Source of the DNA: Hesseltinella vesiculosa
Taxonomy: Eukaryota > Mucoromycota > Mucoromycetes > Mucorales > Cunninghamellaceae
NCBI GenBank assembly: GCA_002104935.1
Contig: MCGT01000001.1
Location: forward strand, 1,726,260 to 1,790,259
Length of the DNA stretch: 64,000 bases
Direction of reading: 5' to 3'
Position 1 is the stretch's first letter, and each line of letters starts with the position of its first letter. This document shows, piece by piece, positions 58,262-64,000 of this stretch. Position numbers and translations under genes: made by a program. The notes beneath the pieces are model-generated. The model worked only from the letters and a program-made list of their open reading frames with translations. It did not search any database and was not told where the DNA came from.

Positions 58262-59596
58262 CATTTGAGCACACCACCAGGTGAATCATGCTATCGGCGA
58301 CAATATCCTATAGCTGATAAATTGATGCCTGTCGTTGATGTAGCAGTGCAAGAATGGCTAGATGAGGACACCATTGTGCGGGCAAGCGTAGACAATCAAT
58401 GGAATAGCCCTATCACGCTAGCACCTAAAAAAGACAAAGACGGTAAAAAAAAAAACAAAGAAAAGAGCATGCCTTGATCCTAGACATATCAATAAGCTTC
58501 TCCAAGAAGACAGGTGCCCGTTGCCTTTGATCAAAGACATCTTTAACCAAATGAAAGATGCCAAGGTCTTCACCACGTTGGATTTAAAAAGTGCCTTCCA
58601 TCGCTTCATGATTGCAAAGGAAGATCAGCACAAAACCACGTTTACACATAGAGGCATACAATACATGTTCCAAGGTAGCCCATTCGGACTAAAGCCATTA
58701 TCAAGCAAATTCCAAAGAGTAACTGCCTTGATACTGAGTGACAGCCAGAACTTTGCCACATCGTTCATAGATGACATCGTGATATTTTCGCTGAGCATAG
58801 AAGATCACGCTGAGCACGTTCGAACTATAATAAATAAATTAACAGATCCAGAGAAGTGTTACTTTGCACAAATATCAGTGCACTTACTCGGTTTCTGCGT
58901 TTCTGACGGAGGAATATCGCTGGAAAAAAGAAAACTGACAAACGTCCAAGACTGGCCTGAGTTGAAGACAGGGAATGACATTGAAAAATTCCTTGGTGTA
59001 ATCAACTATTTCCGTGATCACATCCCAAAGGTGTCAATGTTAACAGCACCACTGGATCGTCTACGAAAAGCTAAGTCGCTACAAGGTCTATGGACAAAGA
59101 ATGTCAGTGGTCATTCGAAACGTTAAAAAAGGTGAACGCATAAGCGCCTATCTTATGTTTTCCCCAAGGTCAATGAACCATACTACGTTGCCACAGATGT
59201 CTCTAACACAGGCATAGGTGCAGTGTTATTCCAACTTGATGAAAACAATACAATCAGACACATCGGCTTCATGGCTAGATCACTGTCACCGTCAGAAAAA
59301 AACTATTCAACAACACAAAGAGAACTGTTAGCCATCGTGTTTGCTCTTAACAAGTTTCATAAGTTCCTATGGGGAAACCACTTTACCCTTTACATCATAC
59401 CCAAAAAATAGCTAATCCTATGATGATCAACTGGTTAGATACAATCTTACAGTATGACTTCACAGTAGCCTACATTAAAGGCACAAGCAACGTTTTACCT
59501 GACGCGTTATCTCGCTTTTTCGCAGAGCAAAAAGAGCTGGCAGGGGGTGAAGATGGCAAAACGATTGACAATACAGATGCAAAAAAAAAAGTATAA
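58262..59596 (+). pseudogene. Gypsy reverse transcriptase and RNase H region
   Basis: Reverse transcriptase starts in one frame with RRQYPIADKLMPVVDVAVQE and SPITLAPKKDKDGK, shifts at the A run 58444-58455, and continues with LKSAFHRFMIAKEDQHKTTF, GSPFGLKPLSSKFQRV and the catalytic SFIDDIVIFS. A second shift near 59,120 leads to RNase H: VATDVSNTGIGAVLFQLDEN (catalytic Asp), LSPSEKNYSTTQRELLAIV (Glu) and LPDALSRF (last Asp). Broken by shifts near 58,450, 59,120 and 59,405. Confidence 0.82.
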
Positions 59597-59597
59597 A

Positions 59598-60109
59598 AAG
59601 CATGACAACACGATGAATGCAGCAGCAAAAAACAAAAAAACAGTACAACAAAAGAAAAAATTTCCCAAACGACTCACGATGCCAGGCTGCGCAGTTTGAA
59701 TCAGCATGGTTTTTTTTTGAACTGGTTGGTGAGGCTTTTTTTTTCTCTCTCCCCTGTTGATTGTGACGATTCTGTAGAACCCGGCTTCAATACCAATGCA
59801 TGCATGGGTGCTTTTTGCGAAGGTATTGGACCGCAAGGAACTGTGCTAGTTTAAGTTATTTTAAAGCAAATATTGTGGATGTTGAGAGACAAGTACCGGA
59901 AAAAAAAAACAGATAAAAAACGTTTTTTACTGCACTGAATGAACAATAAACGCTACTCAACATGCAATTTACTGTAAGCAGCTTAATGCAAGAGGTAGTT
60001 TCAACGATGAATGAGCAGTGACTCTGAAATGCACAAGGAGGAGGAGAATGCTGTCAAGAGATTGGAAGAAAAAAAAAAGACCAGGCACCGTTTTTTTTTA
60101 CACTTTCGT
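59598..60109. other. Spacer, no gene
   Basis: The word TCAGCATGGTTTTTTTTT at 59,701-59,719 recurs at 63,341-63,359, where it forms a hairpin. No coding feature. Confidence 0.4.
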
Positions 60110-60250
60110 CGGAGACCCCTGACGAAAATGGCCGATTTCTTCATTTTTTTACCAGGTGAATCGGAAGAGATGAAACGAAAGTGATTAAAAGTTGGCTGAA
60201 AGATCTTCATCAATCGACATGATTTTTTCAGGATCATCATCATTCACTGT
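60110..60250 (-). repeat. Dispersed repeat, copy B
   Basis: The reverse complement begins ATGATCCTGAAAAAATCATG, continues TTGATGAAGATC and GCCAACTTT, and ends at CGGCCATTTTCGTCAGGGGT, matching copy A at 21040-21175 along its length. Confidence 0.65.
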
Positions 60251-61129
60251 TTTATACACTTCTACTAAATGTCACATCAATCTAATCACCCAAAAGTGCT
60301 GTGCAGTGTTTGCTTTTTTTTTTTTACGAAACGAAGAGGATTGCCGCATTCAGCTTCCGTGCAGTTGCTTTTTTATTCATGTCTGTCGTCTTTCTTTTTT
60401 CAAAGGCACTTGGGCAGCTTTTCGTTTTTTTTATCCAACGATCAGCGACTTTTATAAAATAAAGGGATCATGTACTGTATGCATGGGTATAATAAAATTG
60501 AAAAGAACGACGAAAAGGAGCAGCAGCAGTGATGTTCCGGTAGTAGATTGATCGCTGCTAAAAAAAAAAAGGAAAACTAGCGATTCACATGGTGCAAGAG
60601 CATTTTACATGTATGGTTAAAGTAAGATTGAAGAGGTTGGTGAGAAGCATCAATATTTGCTAGTCTCATAGATTAGTGTCAAGCAGATGCATCAAAAGAA
60701 CAAAAGAAACGGGGACACGCGATTTCAGACCACAGCTTCTCTCTTTCTTTTTTTTTTTTTTCTACATCCCACATGCAACTTGATGATTTTAAGACATAAA
60801 GTATTGTACACAAATGAGAAGAGACATACTGAAGAGCATGTTGAGGAGCAAGAATATGGCATTGATGTTTTTTAATATGATGGATGCCAAGAAGATCAAA
60901 AAGCCAAGATGAGTTAGAGTGTTTTCTATTCATTTTTAAATCATACATGCAGCTGCAGTTCCGGTAAAGTTTCTTTCAAGAACAAAAATCACTCGCGTAC
61001 ACACTCTGGTATGCTCCACAGCTGTCTTGTCGTTCTGGAACAAAGCAAGCCCTTCGGTCTGGAGATCTGGCCCATTGGAAAAAAAAAAATGTCAGTTACA
61101 CTTTTCCACTTTAGCCCTCTCTTTCAAGA
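60251..61129. other. Spacer, no gene
   Basis: A/T-run-rich sequence. Short open frames on both strands have no recognisable family. It lies downstream of the decayed zinc-finger gene. Confidence 0.4.
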
Positions 61130-62265
61130 CGTGGCGAAGGACATAAAAGTCATGAGCTGGGATGTAGAGAGCACTGTGGGCGTCTTGGGGACCGAAAAGT
61201 AACGCATGCAAGCAAGGCTAACCGCCTGGTGGTGCTGGGCGTTTCTATGCATCATGGCCCTGATCAGTCCCGAGTCCTGCTGGTCAACTTGCTGTACAAT
61301 GCGATCCCACCGTTGGTGAGAAAAAAAACCAGTCGAGATCGTGGGTGACATCGGTGGAGGAGATTTCATTGCAGGCGTCATGGAGAATGGTGCCAAGTTG
61401 ATCCAGAATAGAGGCGTTGTCCATGTCGTTGTTGGCTGACAGGGATGGTGAACGAGATGGTGAAGAAGTTGAAGAGTCATGCACCATCTTGTCCTCAACT
61501 TCGGTTACTGCGCTGCTACCAGCAACACCATAGCAGAGATCAGCGCGACGGTTGAACAAGCGCTGGACAGGGTGCGCATCAGAAAAGGACTTCAGAGCGT
61601 CAGCATGAGACAGCTGGTCAAGTTTGCCTCGATGCATGGCATAGAAATGCTTGCTCATGATCTGTTCAGTTCACAAAAAAAAAGGAGTTGTTGGCAGAGG
61701 CTGCATTTCTTGCCGGCATGTAAGTGAGGCCCACGATTTCGCTGTCACAGGCACGGAATGACTTGTAAAAGGTCTGGATGTCTGCTACGTCCACAATGCC
61801 AGCTTCAAAGGATAGGATAGGGTGTGGTGAACAAGTCGAGCAACGTTGGGTACGCGATGGCGATCTTTCAAGAGAGCTTCCGCAGCCTCTAATGAAAAAA
61901 GAATGGGTAAGATGCGTTTGCATCTTACCTTCTTCAGCAATTTTGTCTTCATTGAGAGTTTCTTCGAATCCTATCACATTGCAGGCCAGGGCATGCTGTC
62001 TGAAGGATCTGTTTGAGGAAGGTGAATAAGACTTGCCACAGCGACATTAAAAGCGCAAATCCCCGTTCAAATAAACAGTTGTGGGATGGTCTATTGACAA
62101 AAAATAAGTTATTTTTTCAGTAAACTGATTCAAAGCTTAGTGAAGCTATCTTACCATCAGATCCAAAGGTCCGATTTTATTATGGGCAGTGAGTACATGC
62201 AAGTCTCTCTCACGTTTTTTTTCAAACGAGGTGCTGCAGTTTTGGCATTGGTAAAAGTTTGGCTA
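61130..62265 (-). pseudogene. Decayed multi-exon gene with C2H2 zinc finger
   Basis: After an acceptor-like TATAG at 62,266 the minus strand codes FYQCQNCSTSFEKKRERDLH then VLTAH, a textbook C-x2-C-x12-H-x4-H finger. The next segment (62,085-61,930) codes CRCGKSYSPSSNRSFRQHA and LAC, a second Cys/His-rich module, preceded by an in-frame TAA; the frame also does not match the previous exon. Downstream parts (61,890-61,670, 61,655-61,125) are protein-like and Ser-rich, with a frame change at the T8 run near 61,323. There is no domain I can name beyond the finger. Most likely a decayed gene, perhaps from a mobile element. Confidence 0.5.
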
Positions 62266-63340
62266 TAAAAGAAGTAATCAAAAAAGGCAAACACAATAAA
62301 TGTAATAAGCTGTTGTTATATTACCATTGTAGCATTAAATCATATGTGAAGAAGAAAGACGAGAAAAAAAAAACTAGCCCGGCCCATTTTTTTTTTTTTT
62401 TTGCTCTTCCCCCCCCTTTTTTTTTTTTCTGCTGCATCCTCTTGATATTAATCTAGCAGATGCCACCCTTACCTTAATAAAGATACAGTATTACTCACCA
62501 ACACTTTCAACATACGTTAACTAATCGTGTAGAATGTGTCGTATCTGGGGTAAAATCGTACCCAGACTCATAAGACACAATGCCGACGAAACCACAAAAT
62601 CAACCTAAACACTTTTCCTACTCCAAGCATAATCTTTTCAACATGTTACCAAACTCTCCTGTACGATTGACGAAACCATGTCAAAAATCAAACAGCTTAC
62701 TAGGTCATGATCCTAGCAAGACTACAACCCGAGCAGAAAACGGTAAGCAGCAGCTGGTTCAGCTGTTTTTGAAGGAAAATATACGAATAGGATCTTCGTA
62801 CCAATAAAAACCATAGCACAATTCTCGCTCATTCTCACACCCATCTCTTTCATTTCTTTACATGAATCCTGTAGAATGCTTTTCCATCTTGAACGTAAAT
62901 CATATTTTCATGAAAATAAACCTACCCTTTTTCATCACCTGCCCTGCTTTTCTAATCTTTTAATGAGATCAATATACTACAATAAATGTTGCAAATATAC
63001 CGTTCTTCAATTCCATTATGCCCAAACTTTCAAGATTTTCTTGATTTGTTGATTGACATTAACTACTCCAAAAAAAAATCAAGTAGATTAAAAGAGTCAA
63101 TGATAAAAAGGAAAAGCATGAAATGCAAATAATAAAGCCAAACACATAATATGAGAAGAAAATTAAAGGAAGAAGTCCAGCTTACGGTAGGTACAGCATG
63201 AGCTTGCAGGTTGCCAGGAAAAAGAGCATGCTGTATTCACGCCAATCGCATCCATCCATCCACTCATCCATCTATCCATACGGTACGCATAATGCTGTAG
63301 ACAACACGCCTCCAATATGGCGCACAGTATTAAACAGGCA
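62266..63340. other. Spacer with LTR-related fragment
   Basis: T-rich runs at 62,388-62,428. An LTR-related fragment is listed separately. A (ATCC)n-type tetranucleotide run lies at 63,248-63,276; a similar one lies at 5,987-6,010. Confidence 0.4.
62725..62860 (+). repeat. Diverged LTR-related fragment
   Basis: ACCCGAGCAGAAAA near 62,729 and CCAATAAAAACCATAGCACA then ATTCTC at 62,801-62,830 parallel, in the same order and spacing, ACCCGAGCAGAACA and TCAATAAAGAACCATAATTA then ATTCTC of the solo-LTR-like copy at 51.5-51.8 kb. Confidence 0.4.
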
Positions 63341-63341
63341 T

Positions 63342-63385
63342 CAGCATGGTTTTTTTTTAAGCTGGAAAAAAAAAAAACCATGCTG
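63342..63385. repeat. Perfect hairpin CAGCATGG-T9 / A12-CCATGCTG
   Basis: Arms CAGCATGGTTTTTTTT and AAAAAAAACCATGCTG flank a short AAGCTGG-containing loop; the right arm is followed by another GGAAAAAAAAAAA. The left arm sequence recurs at 59,702. Confidence 0.75.
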
Positions 63386-63782
63386 GAAAAAAAAAAAGAA
63401 ATTCAAACAACACGCCGCAATGGCCATGCCACGGCGCTTGAAAGGCCATTTTTTTACATCTCCGATGCCGCATTAATTTAATAAGAGCGGCACCCGCATT
63501 TTTATTTTTTTTACTGTAGGGAAGAGTAAGCGGGGCAAGGGTGGGCCAATGGGGGTGAACTGTTTTGCATTGAGGGTAAGACCATCGTAATGGATGGGTA
63601 TGCACTAAAAAAACGAGGCGGATTGAATCACTGGCAAGCCAGGTAGAAGCGTTTTTTTCCATCGGTTGAGCCTGTTTAAGCTGGTGAAGTTAGCAAAAAA
63701 AAAAAAGAGGCTCTATCTAAAAAGGGGAAAATGAAAGTCCGCTACCAGTACATAGCAAAAAAAAGAAAGAAGGGGGTTCGTC

Positions 63783-63853
63783 ACGGGTGAGGTTCGAACT
63801 CTTAATATGCGTATTGAGGTGTCAGTTTAATACCGACAGGCCAGCCGTCCCCT
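63783..63853 (-). other. tRNA-like sequence, probably degenerate
   Basis: The minus strand has an A-box-like TGGCCTGTCGG, a B-box GTTCGAACC and a downstream T-rich run (TTCTTTCTTTTTTTT, about 63,755-63,769) suiting RNA polymerase III. Five of seven acceptor pairs can be drawn (GGGACGG with CCGTGAC), but the D and anticodon stems do not form, so this is unlikely to be a working tRNA gene. Confidence 0.3.
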
Positions 63854-64000
63854 CTGTACACCAGGATTTCAACTCAATGACACTCAGCATTGGCCGCCTC
63901 AGCCAATCACAGCAGGTTATTTCCTTACAAATCGGCGGAGTTGGCTGCCAATCAGGGTGGATGTTTATTTTAGCTTGTCTGAGTCGTATCCAATTGAAGC
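63854..64000. other. Right edge, no gene
   Basis: Contains two CCAAT-type words (AGCCAATCACAG near 63,901 and GCCAATCAGG near 63,949), as found in fungal promoters; a gene may start beyond the window. Confidence 0.3.

Larger units (their letters stand above)
55897..59597 (+). mobile_element. Degenerate Ty3/gypsy LTR retrotransposon, integrase and right LTR missing
   Basis: Order along the plus strand: LTR remnant, gag, zinc knuckle, protease, reverse transcriptase, RNase H. Several frameshifts, mostly in A runs, break the polyprotein. After the RNase H end (YIKGTSNVLPDALSRF, 59482-59520) there is no integrase zinc-binding or DDE block and no LTR copy, so the 3' third is deleted. Confidence 0.85.

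Noticed and set aside
1..64000. CRISPR array, riboswitch or operon-like structure
   Set aside because: The genome is eukaryotic; repeats seen are homopolymers, minisatellites and transposon ends, without spacer-repeat regularity.

Overview
This is a nuclear window from a filamentous fungus, most likely an early-diverging Mucoromycota (Mucorales-type) genome. The evidence is compact protein genes cut by many short GT-AG introns of about 50-150 nt, very frequent poly(A)/poly(T) runs in introns and spacers, and fungal versions of ADP/ATP carrier, tropomyosin, Ipi1, MTHFR and glutathionyl-hydroquinone reductase. The family-level placement is inference; no rRNA or barcode lies in the window.

From 1 to about 50,750 the window is ordinary housekeeping euchromatin. 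In order it holds an ADP/ATP carrier (-), translation elongation factor 2 (-), a SLC35A-type nucleotide-sugar transporter with a one-base break (-), a short tropomyosin (+), a glutathionyl-hydroquinone reductase (-), a LARP4-type La-related protein (-), a decayed PIF1-like helicase piece, protein phosphatase 5 (+), an unrecognised coiled-coil/proline-rich protein with a GC-AG intron (-), a STIMATE/TMEM110-family membrane protein (-), mitochondrial ribosomal protein bS18m (+), a small lineage-specific gene (+), methylenetetrahydrofolate reductase (-), an unrecognised regulatory-looking protein (-), MCM-binding protein (+), Ipi1/TEX10 (-), a large Cid1/TUT-type nucleotidyltransferase (-), MLH1 (+), a DYRK-family kinase (-), a WrbA-type flavodoxin quinone reductase (+) and a Fab1/PIKfyve-like lipid kinase (+). 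Several pairs are divergent with very short shared promoters: STIMATE/bS18m, 25.5-27 kb gene/MCMBP, TUTase/MLH1, DYRK/WrbA. Functionally the genes are a mixture of translation and ribosome assembly, genome maintenance, RNA metabolism, signalling and mitochondrial functions; there is no sign of a biosynthetic cluster or operon-like unit.

From about 51,100 to the end the window turns into a transposon graveyard: a solo-LTR-like sequence, an IS630/Tc1-type transposase relic, about 20-bp and about 138-bp tandem repeats with inverted partners, a nearly intact Tc1/mariner DD34E element whose two ends each carry an inner inverted copy of the terminal motif, a Ty3/gypsy element with frameshifts and no integrase or right LTR, a dispersed repeat also present at 21 kb, and a decayed C2H2 zinc-finger gene.

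The most striking single observation is in the EF-2 gene. The only way I found to complete the conserved N terminus with consensus splice sites is a 4-nt first coding exon (ATGG) followed by a 2-nt micro-exon (TT); the resulting model is exactly 843 codons plus stop. Other points worth checking are a tropomyosin exactly 38 residues shorter than the 161-residue yeast proteins, a FYVE- and chaperonin-less Fab1-like kinase, a nucleotidyltransferase carrying a Lys-Ala-Gln repeat and an RRM-like C-terminus, and an alternative mitochondrial-type N terminus on the glutathionyl-hydroquinone reductase.
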